From Melampsora larici-populina 98AG31 (lineage: Eukaryota > Basidiomycota > Pucciniomycetes > Pucciniales > Melampsoraceae), in NCBI RefSeq assembly GCF_000204055.1, contig NW_006768805.1, positions 139,307 through 203,306 on the forward strand: DNA of 64,000 bases, written 5' to 3'. The notes beneath the pieces were generated by a model. That model saw only the letters and a list, made by a program, of their open reading frames with translations. It made no database searches and was not told the origin of the DNA. The position numbers and the translations under genes are program-made. Positions 25,501 to 36,480 of the stretch are shown one piece after another. Position 1 is the first letter of the stretch. Each line of letters opens with the position of its first letter.

Positions 25501-26582
25501 TCTTGGCAGCTTTCGTTCCGGCGGCTTTGTGACGCCGATGCTGGAAGTTGCCGTCCATGCAAACTACTATATCTGGTTCTAATGGGGGACCCTCAAGCGG
25601 TAGAGGTGGCCCAAAACAGCGTGGACAGTTGTTGGCAACCTTATCGAGGGGTGTAAGGTCAAGGTATCTATCCATGACGGACTCAGTCATGGATAGCATC
25701 TCCCTATACGCATCCACAGCCCAAGACAAAGGGGTGTGCCATTGGCGTGGCTACTCAAAGTCAGCTATAATATATATCACCATGATTAACGGAATTTACA
25801 TACCTGTTTGTTCTTTGTAAGGATAAGAGCACAGAAGGCATCAAGGAATTCGTCCAGAGCTCGAGCAAAAGGATCAAGTCGAATGGTGCAAAACTTCCAT
25901 AAGATATGGAAAAAACGTAGAAGTCGGATGGAGAAGGCGGTCCTGGGGTACTTTGGGGAACCGCCGATGTAACCCATGAGAATAAGACGAGTTTGATTGT
26001 TTTTGTGACAGGGACAAAACCGGATACAAGCCTTGCGACACGCTTTTTCAATTGTTAATGAAGCCGTGGCGGTATCACTATCATGGAAAGGTAGTGTAGT
26101 GTGAGTGTTTTCATGGACATACTTAAGAGGTCAACCAAATCCACGTCCCTTTCGTACCATTGGCTAGGACGGCATTGACATGCCGGCTTGTGATCATAGT
26201 CCCATAATGCGGGGTTTCCCCATTCGCTCGTCTTCAGACCACATGCGAGATATGCACAGAACATTTCTTCTGCTGCCTGGGCAAGAAGAAGTTCACGTGC
26301 ATACCTTTCTTCTTCAAGATGAGCTTCATGTATTTCATCTACAAAATCGGGTCGGGGTATCTCATATTCATTTTCGTCTTGCTGATCTACCATTCGTCCA
26401 TAATCCTGATTCCGATCGACACCATCCTGGACATCACCTTTAATGTTGGATCGCTGGTTCCGAGATTTCACAGCCTTTTTCATCTTTTCGAAGTGCTTCT
26501 TCTGTAGGTCGGTCTTTGGCTCCGTCTTCCAGTAAGGCTTGTTTGGATTAAACGTCTGATGGACACCTTCAAATTTCGGCAT
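22521..26582 (-). CDS. KDZ-family transposase with CxC1-like N-terminal domain
   Basis: Twelve exons: 26582-26119, 26077-25804, 25750-25412, 25345-25200, 25135-25012, 24946-24676, 24599-24559, 23941-23736, 23667-23480, 23438-23334, 23272-22895, 22834-22521. All phases agree, giving 949 codons without a stop. Family marks in order are a Cys-rich CxC1-like region (FCPCHKNNQTRLILMGYIGG), CFGPPLP with DIVVCMDGNFQHRRH (first catalytic Asp region), DQHTAANDTRGKGHW, CDETGLMGMVCRHDH, FLYDIGC, FHAYVHRWGCQLLWNPR and GLSDGEGSERVW (acidic catalytic region). A long charged, coiled-coil-like C-terminus follows. Introns are 41-76 nt except the one at 24558-23942, which contains a MITE. Two donors are non-standard (GTCCAT at 26118; GTACCT at 23479). 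It would cut and paste the surrounding element. Confidence 0.9.
23960..24542. mobile_element. 583-bp long-TIR MITE inside an intron of the KDZ transposase gene
   Basis: Inverted arms of about 190 bp begin TTCCCCAAGTGGGCAG at the left and the complement of TTCCCCAATTTGGCAG at the right. Both contain CACACCTGRGCCAT, CCCACACTACATATGTG and TATCATGTACATACAG. No clean target duplication was found, so the borders are approximate. It has no coding capacity. Without it, the host intron would be only about 36 nt. Confidence 0.75.
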
Positions 26583-28345
26583 GATGAATTATGAGTAATA
26601 AATAGTATTCAAATATGTTCCAAAAATTGGCCACGTATTCCTCAGTTCTGAAGCATTATGCCTTCATGTGACATGTGAACTTTTCAAATATGGATGACTG
26701 TATGTCACCCATATTTCACATCCGTGACAATCTGATGTGATCTCCTCAGGGGGCACGTGAACATTCAATGGTATTCACGTTGGATCTTTTTCAAAAGACC
26801 ATCATGCAGGTCTTGATCAAATATCTTCCAAAACACGCATACAATGATAAGCAGAGTACCGTACATTCAATATGTACCCACGTAAGAAACCAAATGAGAG
26901 CCTGAAGGCTGACATTTTACGTAAGGAAGATAAATGCGGGTATGTGAGTGATTCTATATATATAGGTATGACAAAGCTGCTAACCTTTGATCTTTTACTG
27001 TTGACAGTACTTTAGGTTTTTAATAAGTAATATTGAAAAATCCAATATTAATTCCTTATGAGAAACAAACCCACTGAATAAATATAATATTGCGATGTAA
27101 CTGCATCTATGTGATTTGCTATGGTCTATGTGATTTGCTTATGACAAAGCAAATCACATAGCTACATCCTTGTGCTTAGCATGCGATATATTAGTTTTAT
27201 CAAACTTTATAATTATTAAAATGTAATCACTTTGTAGATTTACAACTTGTATATGAATTTGATGGATGAAGTTGGTGTTTTACCCCATTAACACACTATT
27301 TGTTTGCCCTGCATAAATCAACTTGGTATGACTTGCAATGCTTTTCAATTTTTGATATTGATACTCAGAGTCTATAGGAACATGTTCAATGTGCAAGCCA
27401 AGTGTTAGAATCCAGAAGAGCATCGGAGTTAGACTGGGTCTTAACACCTGCATCACCATGTGTCTTAACACGTTTGATATTTGGTGGAAGCTACAAAATA
27501 TATATATATAAGGTTGATATATATTTGATCTTATATGTTTCATTGATCTTTAAATAATTGATATACCCAATATATATTACAATTCATGCGTGATCACATG
27601 TTAAGAATATTTTTCATGAGATCTCTATTGCATAGAGGATCTTTGAAACTCTATGCAATATGATTTCGGTAATTTTGCAAAGGAGAGCAAGCATATTTTA
27701 TTTTGTATACATCCATGAGTTTGTTTTGGGGTTGCAGAGAAGAGAATCTATATATATAGATTCCGTGTAAGTTGTATCCAACATTCCAGTAACAAAGTAT
27801 CCAACATAAACATCCCACTGGCAAACAAATTCCTTCACACCAGTCAGCCTTTGCCACTTCCTCACTGTCCTTGTTCATCGCATGAAAAAGAAAATTTCGT
27901 GAGTGACTTCATCCTCATTATACTTTTTGCACATACCACATCTATAGGATCATACAATATTCTTTGTTTCACTTAACCATCTCAAGTATCAATCCAGCTT
28001 GATCACCGTACAAACATTCTCGTAACACATTGATCTTTGGCTGATCAAACAATTCTTTATGTACTTGCATTATTAATCAATCCTGCTTGATCACCGTACA
28101 AACAATCACGTAACACCTGATCTTTGGCTTATCAAGCAATTCTTTATGTACTCGCATTATTAATGACCGGTTTCCTAATGTTACAGACTCGACACAATTT
28201 TACGTTGGTTTTACTTCTGAATTTTGACCGGCTTTTACATCAGCTAAGTTGAGTTAACCTCTGAAGTTGTCATCTTATTAAACAATCATACATCTTATTA
28301 ATCAATCATACTAATATTATCACTTATTGTTCGAACAGACTGAGC
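26583..28345. other. AT-rich spacer between divergent genes of the KDZ element
   Basis: 1.76 kb separate the transposase start (-) from the small gene at 28346 (+). It contains a small inverted repeat of CTATGTGATTTGCT (about 27108-27160) and runs of TATATA (27490-27510, 27750-27760). No further gene was recognised. It must hold the transposase promoter. Confidence 0.45.
27991..28162 (+). repeat. Tandem duplication of about 86 bp
   Basis: Two neighbouring copies share GCTTGATCACCGTACAAACA, TGATCTTTGGC and CAATTCTTTATGTACT, with about 90% identity by eye. They lie 180-350 bp before the small gene at 28346 and may be promoter sequence. Confidence 0.75.
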
Positions 28346-28953
28346 ATGGCACTAATAGGCAAAGAACAGGACATGGAAATGACAGGCGATTCCGCTGTTC
28401 CTATACTTTTGAAATTGGGCAATGCTGAAGGGGTTAGCAGCTTGCCCCCTTCAACTCATTTAGGAACGCCCCAAAACAACACTCAGGACGGGGACACCAC
28501 ACTTCAAAAGGTGTTTGGGGACATTCAACTCTTTGATGAACCCCTTCTTGGTAAGTATACCCAGTTAGACGAAAGGACAATGGAGGCTTTCAACACGGAG
28601 GAGGACATTTATTACTATACTCCATCCGACATATCAGCAGCTTAAAGATCAGCGTGAGTTCGCATTTTTCATTTCACAGACACAGAACAGCAATAAATAG
28701 CTGACCTGTGATTATAGGCGATCTGCAAGGCGCAGACCAGATTCTCCAAGCTCTTTTGATACCATCGGAAAAATATGGTACGCTGAGGAGGAACGCAAAT
28801 GGCTCGCCCAATGGGCAAAAGCGTATGGGGGTCCTCCCAACTGTCCTCCCACCCCAGGATGTTCCCGTGGTGAACAAAGCGGTCAAGATTAAGTGGTTGC
28901 ATTTCTATCTACTTGTTTTGTCTTCAGAGCGTAATCCAATGGGGCCATGTTGA
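28346..28953 (+). CDS. Unrecognised small cargo protein of the KDZ element
   Basis: Two exons (28346-28550 and 28718-28953) join in phase through a 167-nt intron with a GTAAGT donor, giving 147 aa. The product is hydrophilic with no recognised domain. Without splicing a 99-codon frame ends at 28645. A third possibility uses another frame after 28718 (containing WYAEEERKWLAQWAKAYGG), so the 3' part is uncertain. It lies divergent from the transposase. Function is unknown. Confidence 0.45.
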
Positions 28954-29515
28954 ACTTTGCGAGTCTGGTCTTGATCCTTGTGAATCGAACATGTTATGGC
29001 TTGTTTTTACAATATGAATTTGTATCAACAAAGCGGTCATGATTCAGTATTTACTTCTACTTCCTTTGTCTTAAGGGCGTAATCAATAGAAGCTTGTTGA
29101 CATTTGCGAGTCTGGGATAGATTCGCGTGACTCTGTTAAGGCTTTTCGCAAGATCAATTTGCATCTTTGCAAATTGATCTAAGACAGTTTCTTCGAGCTC
29201 TCAGACGAAGAGCTACGGTTATGAAAGTATGATTGCCATTCTCACAAGTCCAAACTTGTGAGCCCTCTACAAGTCATTTGAGACTGACTCGAGGTATGCG
29301 ATAATACATTCAGAGAGGGCACGTCAAGGGGACGTGCAGTAGGGCACAAGGTGAAGATATTGGGCTGGATCAAGCCATTACGATAGTATTTCTTGTGAGA
29401 GTTTGTCTCAGTTCATCTGATCAATGAGACGTAACATACAATTGGAAAGACATTTGAGTGAAACAAGTGAAAAGGGGAAAAATATGAAAACAAACGCTCT
29501 TCAACAAATAAACGT
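28954..29515. other. Spacer between convergent cargo genes
   Basis: No gene was recognised. Shortened near-repeats of CAAAGCGGTCA...GTAATCCAATGG (28876-28945) recur at 29028-29090, a partial local duplication. Confidence 0.45.
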
Positions 29516-30894
29516 TCAAGGTACAAATAACAAACTGAGGTCGTTAATCCCATGTTTCGCAGCCAACCTAGCCATTTTCTTGCGTGCCTCCTCAGGATAG
29601 CCCGTCAAAAGAGTACCACGAAAGACATTCCACTCCTCATCATTCATGTTACCACGCATATCATTGACTTGATTGATTCTGTCCACCAAAGTTTGGTTGA
29701 TCTGGCAAGCACAGCCAAATCGAGTCACCTTTCCTCTTGAAGGAATAACTCTAACATGTTGAGCATTGTAAGTTTCTGAATTCGATGTGTGGTGCTCGAT
29801 GTGGCTATTCCACAGCATCTCCACCACACCATCGCATGCATCGTAATCAACCATGATGTTGTAGTCGTCCAAAAAGAAGCAAGATCCTACGTTATCACCC
29901 TGAAACTCATCGTTTTTTATCGAGTAAAGCTTCCCGGTTTTGCGGTTGATACATGTGAAGAGACCAAATGAATAACGACTGACATCGTTGTCGTTGTGAG
30001 GTGCGTTGACAAACTCATCGAATGTGACAGCGATGTTCGAAGCGAAAACTTGAGCGTTAGGTGAGACGTAGAAGGATTGTCCGGCCCACAAAGGAGCCCC
30101 GGTGCGAGAAGCGATTTCAGCGTTGGATTCAAAAGCATAAGACGATAGATTGGCAAAACGCTCGGCAAAGAAATCCTCGATGGCAGGGAGATTGCCTTGA
30201 CGAGTGAGATCATCTTGCATCCGCCAAAGTTGTCCGCTAGTGGTGGCGTTAAAAGCGTACACAGCTAGAAACAAAGCAATGTCAGTTTCAAGCCGACATT
30301 GAAGGACATTACTACTGACTAACCTGCTTTAACTAAGGGGTCAAAGCCGGGCCTGAAACCTGCAGCATACATCTTGCCGTACTTTTTCCTAGTTGCTCTG
30401 ACTTTCTTTGCAGCACCATTGATCTTGACCAAACCTCGTGCTCTGGCATGATGATAAACAGTTCGAATAGCGTGATCGTACTTTTCAAATAAAACTGAAT
30501 CTTCCGGAGTAGGTTCAACAAATTGTACAACTGCTAGTAGATCACATGTATCTTCATCAAGGCATACGACAGTGCCGAAGTGAATTCGAAAGGGCTTTGC
30601 CGATTTATCGCCTTTCTTGAAGAACAAGAATTTCGAATCAGGTGGAAGTCCATAAAGTTTGGTAAGTGCCGCTTTTTTCGCAGCACGTTGGTTGGGTGGT
30701 GGTCGATTTTCGATCTTTTTCTCAGCATTCTTCCGTTTGGTTCGATTTTTGCGAGAACGAATCGTACTGGGAGACTTATGCTTCGGTTTATTAATCACTT
30801 CATCCATTATTTTGAATCCGCGAATCTTACTTGACCTTAGCTTCAGGGTTATGCGTCGAGATGAGCTCAAGTTTCGAAGCAAAAAGTCAAGCAA
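29516..30894 (-). CDS. TET/JBP-like 2-oxoglutarate, Fe(II)-dependent dioxygenase
   Basis: Two exons (30894-30324 and 30264-29516) join in phase. I prefer the Met at 30807 (410 aa) over the upstream in-frame Met at 30894 (439 aa) because a basic nuclear-type stretch (KPKHKSPSTIRSRKNRTKRK) follows it. The C-terminal half fits the fungal TET/JBP group of dioxygenases: RPGFDPLVKA...YAFN, then APHNDND with the metal-binding His-x-Asp, a distal His in NSHIEHHTSNS, and an Arg in VTRFGCACQIN for the 2-oxoglutarate carboxylate. Known relatives oxidise 5-methylcytosine or thymine in DNA. Activity here is inferred. The reading frame is unbroken and all candidate active-site residues are present. Confidence 0.82.
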
Positions 30895-32090
30895 GATTGC
30901 GAATTAAAACAAGGATTTGAGCAAAAAATTGGCCTAGGACGCTCTAGTTGATTAAGATGTAGAGTAATGGAGGAGGTTTTTTGGAATGCGATAGTTGTGA
31001 ATTTCAGAGTGTAAAGGGGAAGGATTACGAATAATGAGTTGAAGATGAAAGTTTATTACTGGAGCCGAGGAGTTCAATTTGACTTGTGTGGATTCGAAGG
31101 ATTGATGTTATTTGAAACAAATGAACCAGGGCAGTTGAGATTTCAAAAGGGACCCAAACGAGTCGCCAAAGAAAGGGTCCGTTCGATCCTGCGAGTTCGA
31201 ACTGGTTCGATCTAGCTCTTTTCCAAATTGAATCGGTTAGACCAAATCGAATCCAAATACATAATTAAAAACACAGTTGGAAGGAAATCCAATCATGTCA
31301 AATCCGTCGAATCAACTCCTGCGTTTCCACACGACGATTTGCCATTCACACATCACATGGCATATGTTTCAATTCATCAACCCTTTCAGAAATGAAAGGG
31401 CCCTTCCTTCCACTCAAACGGTGCCAAGAACAGCCTCATCGAAAACTTTCAGGGCGGTCTGAAACGCGCGGCGGCCTGGCAGTGGGCACTGTAGTGATGA
31501 CGAGGTCATCAGGTGTTCAAACTTCATACCATGGCAACAGCCAATGTGGCCACGACCTGGCGATTCACGTCGCTTTCAGGAGACCTCTTGTCTTGGTTCG
31601 CAGCCGCGACAGTTTGATGTGATCCAAACTTCCAAACTAGGTTTCATCATCGGTGATTTTCATCTAAATGAAAAAATTCCCACATGAGCATCCATTGCCA
31701 TTTGGAAGGAATATGCGAAAATGATTTGTCTCCATACGACAAGACTTGCTCATATGAATCTCCAACCGGCTTTGAAACATGTTCTTACAAAATCTCAATA
31801 GATATCTTTAATATCTATGTAATCGTGTCTGAGACTCAGACACGTTGTGACAAATTAAGTGCTACTCGGATACGAACGTATCCTAGAATTCTTTGATTGA
31901 AGCACATGAAACTTCTAGAATGGGAGTCGTACCTCTCTTTTTTGTTTTGGGATTTAAAGGTGATAGTAGATGAAACAGAAGGAAAGATAGACAAACTGAA
32001 AAAAACACTTGGTTTTTAGCTTAGTTTGTCACAAACTAAAAACGATACAAACTAGAGATGGTAGGAATGAAACAGAGGGATGCAAGTGGG
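30895..32090. other. Spacer within the KDZ element
   Basis: 1.2 kb between the dioxygenase promoter and the end of the next minus-strand gene. Only short, unrecognised open frames (31277-31896). No RNA gene was seen. Confidence 0.4.
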
Positions 32091-34198
32091 TCATGATGCC
32101 GATTTGGTTTTGTTGTTGCGAATAACAGTATAGCGGTTGGCTACAATGTCTTGGTACCATGCCCGCATCAGCTCTTGATTGTTCATGATCGCTGCAGGTC
32201 CAGCTAAAATCATCTCGGGGGTGACAATTGAATCGTCGGTCTGATGGACCGCAAGACGGATGTCATTGGGAAATGTTATGCGTTTAAGTAGGATATCGCA
32301 TCGGCCCTTCTTTGGATGGAAATGGACCCTAGGCTTGATGAGCTTAGGATTGACATTTTCAAGATGTCTGGCTACGGTATAAAAGCAAACAATATCAAGA
32401 AGCAGCCCATGATGGATTTGAAACAACGGGAGACCCTTACAAACAAGACCATTCAAGGCGGTTGTGAAATCTTTTCGAAGCTGATCATTCACACTGAGTC
32501 CTGCCTGCTTTGCCTTCTGGTTAGAAGGTTCGCGTCTTGTGGCAAAGCGGTCAAATCGTTCCAGGAGGTGATTTCGAGTGGAGAACGATGTGAGGTAAAC
32601 AGCATCTGAGCTGAATTCTTTGGACCAACCAGCCGAGGGATTTGAGGTGGTTGGTGTCCATGATGCGGCTAGGAGATGGTAGTGTATGCCATAGCATTTA
32701 TGGGCAGCTTGAAGCTGAAAAGCAAGATTGAATATGTCAGTAAGTTGTAAAATGATGAGAACAAGAGAAAATGGGAGCGCGCACAGAGGAATGTATCAAC
32801 TCTATTTGGCTAACTCCTTTCTTTTGGTACCTGGCACTGTGATTGGGGCGCCGACTCAAAGCAAGGTCATCTTTGACCTTCTGGACGTTAACAAGACGAT
32901 GAAAGGCGGGGAGGTACTCCTGCTCTTCGACAGATAGGAGTTCATGAATATCGAGGTATGCGGTCTCATTGGAAATGACAAGTGCAATACGGTTGAAGAG
33001 TTTGATTCCAAAAACCTCGCCGTCTCGTGTATCTTTGATTTGCTTCCATACTGCACACACTTTATCGTTGTAGGTGCCAAGAGGTGGTTCTTTGGAATCA
33101 GATTCATCTTTCGAATCATCTTCTCCTTTGTCAGGAGGGGGTTCCTGCGAATCTTCTTCTCCTTTGGCAAGAGGGAGAACCTCCGATTCGTTTTCTTCGT
33201 GGGGATGGGATTCCTCTCCTGGTTCAAGAGGTTTTTGCACAGTCTGGGGCACTGTGAGTGTAATCATTCAGTGTTGGTCAGTTGCAAGCTTCAGATTTAA
33301 CACAAGCGGGGAAAAAGGAGTGACTTACTAATGTTGTCGACAGTGGCGGCCACACTAAACTTGCGGAAAATGTGATACGGCTTTCGGTTGTCGTCACGCA
33401 CCGAACGATGACTGTACAATGAGTCGACATCAGTCAGTATCAATCTGACCTTTCTTAATCGTCGATGTCTTATAACTAACACCCCATATTTCAAAGTGTC
33501 ATATGAAATACCACCTGCAAGGCTTAAAACCTTCAATCTGGTAGCGCATTCGTCTTCAAGTGCTTGGGCTTCATTCAAAATGTCGGGGGGTATTCGGCTG
33601 TGACCTAAAGCCTTGGTGCATTGCAGGTAGTATTCGAGCTCGTCAGAACTCCATTCATCAGCAAGGTCTTTATAGTTGTAGAGTGTTGGTTTGGTAATGG
33701 GGGTTTTAGGAAGTTTCAGGCCGTTTTCATCCAACAGGTTAGCGGAGTTGTCGGGAGGCAGAAGGTTATCATGATTGGCCAGAAGCGCGGGGGTCTTGGC
33801 GGTCTTGGTACGTCTCTTTCGCTTCTTCTTGTTATTCTTTTCGGATTTGGATTCGTACAAGGAACCTCCTTCGTCTGATTGATTGTCGTCATTCGAATGA
33901 TGTGATTCGGAAAGATGAGAATCTGAATCTCATTATCATGTAAGTCTGTGGTAAGTCTGTAAGTCCCACACAATCAATTAGTGAATTTGCCTTACCTTTG
34001 TACGCGTCAGAATCGTCTTCATCGTCAAATTCTGCCAGAAATAGTAAGGTTTGATTAATTTTATCAAGCATGCGTGCATTGAACAGACATACCAGCTTCA
34101 GGACGAGTCTTCTGTGCCTGCCTTTGCTGAATTCCACGGGTGATAGGCCCAGCGCAGGAGCTGGCAGACTTGCTCTTTTTGGACTTGGGAGGTGCCAT
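32091..34198 (-). CDS. Unrecognised 610-aa cargo protein of the KDZ element
   Basis: Five exons (34198-34093, 34031-33996, 33928-33329, 33251-32785, 32714-32091) with GT-AG introns join in phase into 610 codons. The N-terminus is Lys/Ser-rich (MAPPKSKKSKSASS) and then acidic, followed by a basic KKKRKRRTKTAK stretch that could be a nuclear localisation signal. The middle has a Glu/Asp/Pro-rich linker with two similar units (PLAKGEEDSQEP, PPDKGEDDSKDE). The C-terminal third is mixed globular (HKCYGIHYHLLAASW...FFARRREP-like basic turn...LKRITFPNDIRLAV). I recognise no catalytic motif. Its unbroken frame suggests it is maintained. A chromatin or DNA-associated role is only a guess from the charge pattern. 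Confidence 0.6.
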
Positions 34199-34635
34199 CT
34201 ATATTGGGGGTGTTAGTGAATGGGTTGTGGGATAAGGATTACAAAAAAAGGGAAAAAAGTACCGGTGAAGTCCTGGTTGTTGGGAACTAATGTCAGTACT
34301 ACCTTTCTCGTACAAAGATGAGGAGAGTTTGCGCCAAGGATGAAGAAAGTTTGGTGATGGATGGGAAACTAAAGCGATTGCTGTGGTGGTGTTTTTTTTC
34401 CACACTACTGTACATTTCACTAGTGTGGTAGGTTTGACGTAACACTAGTGAGATATGTAGTGACAGTCAGTTGTTGATGTATTGGGGCTCAAATATTGGT
34501 TTGGGGAATGGCCGTGCGCATCAAATATTTTCAATATCACCCAGTCTATACCAACCAACACCCCAACACCCACGTCAACACGAATTATCTCAACTTCAAT
34601 TTGATTTGACTCACAACCATCCATCCAGCGTCAAG

Positions 34636-34974
34636 ATGAACCCAAAGCATTCCCTTGCCCTTGCTGAGCGTCGACCAATGCATGTCGAGGCCTGGACTCA
34701 CCCCTACGACAAGAACTTTCCGGTTATGAGAACGATGAAACGTTTACAAGAACAGGTGGATGGTGAAAAGTTGTTGAGGTTCTGGTCCAACATGGAGTCC
34801 TTAAATGTACGCTCGTTCTTCGTTCATCATCAATTTTTTGGTACACTAACTTAGGAGACCACTTCTGCGCTCCTTCACTTACTTCAAGGGTACTTGAGGC
34901 TCACGCTGGATGGTTTCAAAGAAAAACCAATTACAACAACTTGTGAGATGCAATCAAAGTCGCCTTTGATGTAG
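34636..34974 (+). CDS. Unrecognised 96-aa cargo protein of the KDZ element
   Basis: Two exons (34636-34806 and 34855-34974) join in phase 0 over a 48-nt GT-AG intron. The product begins MNPKHSLALAERRPMHVEAW and contains an amphipathic stretch (FPVMRTMKRLQEQVDGEKLL) followed by LLHLLQGYLRLTL. There is no known domain or signal peptide. It is divergent from the 610-aa gene, 437 bp away. The intron length matches the transposase introns, which supports its being real. Confidence 0.5.
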
Positions 34975-35609
34975 CTCTACTACACATTAACCTCACGGCG
35001 GGACTTGATTTTCAACGCTTACAAACTCCTAAGGACTGATCCCCAATATGACTAAACTAATCTCAGTACTCAAGGCAAAAGGTTGTTCATCAGAGTCCAT
35101 TTGTAATCTACATCATACCGAGGGCAATATAGTAAAGCACTATTGAAGTCAATTGTACTTGTGACCTGTGCCTGCACTTCCCAAACCAAGCCAAAGATCG
35201 TGGCAGTTCAGATGTTTAACTCTGTAGTTAACTCTGTAGTGTATTGATTGCAACAAAGAATCATTTGTTTACCAAAATCAATTTTGATTGGTCGCTTTAG
35301 ACAAGACCATCAAGATCTTACAAAACGGAGTGCTCTCCGTTCAAAAGTGTTGTGTAACATGGTTGGATTGTATTTGTATTGTTAGATTATCAGAGGTAGG
35401 CTCTTTCAACAAAATTGATCGTTTGTTATACATAGTTGTAGAGTATAGTTGTAGAGAGGTCTATAACGATTGAGCAAATGACCATTCCCATTCGACTTAA
35501 CCAAACGCGGTACAGCGGTACATTCATTGAATCATTGAATGAAAGACAAGGCAAAGAGTTTCCAATTGATGCTGAGGAGCCGGGTTGAATAGTGGGTTAT
35601 GAGAGTTAG
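34975..35609. other. Gene-free stretch before the right end of the KDZ element
   Basis: No gene was recognised. A short direct repeat CTCTGTAGTTAA / CTCTGTAGTGTA lies at about 35218-35240. Confidence 0.4.
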
Positions 35610-36020
35610 AGTTACATTTTGCGGTTTGGAGGTGATGGGGTGTGTAAACGGTTTGGGGGGTGTGATTTTGGAGAGGGTGTGGTGAGGGGATGAGGTGGTA
35701 ATTTTGCTTTGTGCGTGAATACAGGGTGCGGGGTGAGGTGTGTTGGTTTTTCGAGGCGAGGTGGTGGGTTTTCAGAGTCTAGGAGGGTGGTGACGTTTAC
35801 GTGTAAGTGTTGGCTGGTGAAATTTAAAGACAAGTGGGTGGAAAACCTTTGATGGGGGTGGTGGTGGTGGACTTTCAATATGGTGGTGAGGTTTCATTAA
35901 TAGCCTGGTGGATTTCAAAGACAGGGGTGTAAGGGATTGGATGTGGTGGTGGGTATTTGTTGAGGTGGTGGGGAAAAGTCGAAGGGTGGTGGACTTTTAC
36001 TAACATGGTGGGCTGTATCT
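35610..36020 (-). repeat. Subterminal GGTGG motif cluster, right
   Basis: GGTGG, GTGGTG or TGGTGG recurs every 15-40 bp on the plus strand (CCACC on the minus strand), mirroring the left cluster. It is densest at 35860-36010. Candidate transposase-binding array. Confidence 0.6.
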
Positions 36021-36202
36021 TGTGGGGATTCGAGGCTGGTCTTTGTTTCCTTAAGCAAAAAGGGGACTTAGCCAAAATTGGATGCCTCCAAGAAGCTTCT
36101 TGAGATGAAGGTTCATCTTGGCAGTTGAACTCGAATGCCATTGGGCCATACAGATGTACGTATGACCCTATGGTATAGGGTACATACTTAAGTGTACAGG
36201 TG
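35945..36202 (-). repeat. Right terminal inverted repeat of the KDZ element
   Basis: Ends ...ACATACTTAAGTGTACAGGTG at 36202, the complement of the left end, and carries the shared CCTATGGTATAGGG palindrome (36168-36181). Confidence 0.8.
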
Positions 36203-36480
36203 AGTCAAGGCTAGGCTGCGCGGCGCCTCGACAGTTGCGCAACGCAACAGGCGCAACAGCGCCAAAAAAACATCGATTTGTAAGTTTTTGGGGGCAGCAA
36301 CACAACAAACGTTGTTGCGGCCCAAAAAAACCATCAATCTGAGTGATCTTGTTGCGCTGCAGGTCAGGCCACAACCTGAAAATTGATTCTACGGTGCGGT
36401 GCGGTCAGAAAAACCGCAACGCAACCGCAGCGCAGCACGCAACACCTGCGTTGCTGGCCCAGGGTTGCCCCTCTCAGCCG
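36203..36480. repeat. CGCAAC-rich segment at the transposon border
   Basis: GC-rich DNA with many copies of GCAACGC, GCGCAAC and TTGCGC in both orientations, starting right where the KDZ end stops. Possibly a separate insertion that hides the right target duplication. No clear inverted ends were found. Confidence 0.4.

Larger units (their letters stand above)
18569..36202. mobile_element. 17.6-kb KDZ DNA transposon with TET/JBP, FAR1-OTU and unknown cargo
   Basis: The left end CACCTGTACACTTAAG (from 18569) reappears inverted at the right (ending 36202). The match continues inward for about 250 bp, through CCCTATACCATAGGGTCATAC and on to the CCCACCATGTTAG / CCACCCTTCGACTTTT blocks. Between the ends lie a KDZ (Kyakuja-Dileera-Zisupton) transposase gene and five further genes. 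KDZ transposons accompanying TET/JBP genes are established in basidiomycete fungi; the present gene set and its arrangement were read from the sequence. No target-site duplication is evident (GCCATATC on the left, AGTCAAGG on the right), so the right flank may have been altered or the ends shifted. Confidence 0.8.

Noticed and set aside
27108..27160. Transcription terminator or small RNA hairpin
   Set aside because: The short inverted CTATGTGATTTGCT repeat lacks other signals and is common in AT-rich spacer DNA.
18561..36210. 8-bp target duplication for the KDZ element
   Set aside because: GCCATATC and AGTCAAGG do not match, nor do shifted or shorter windows; the claim would be forced.
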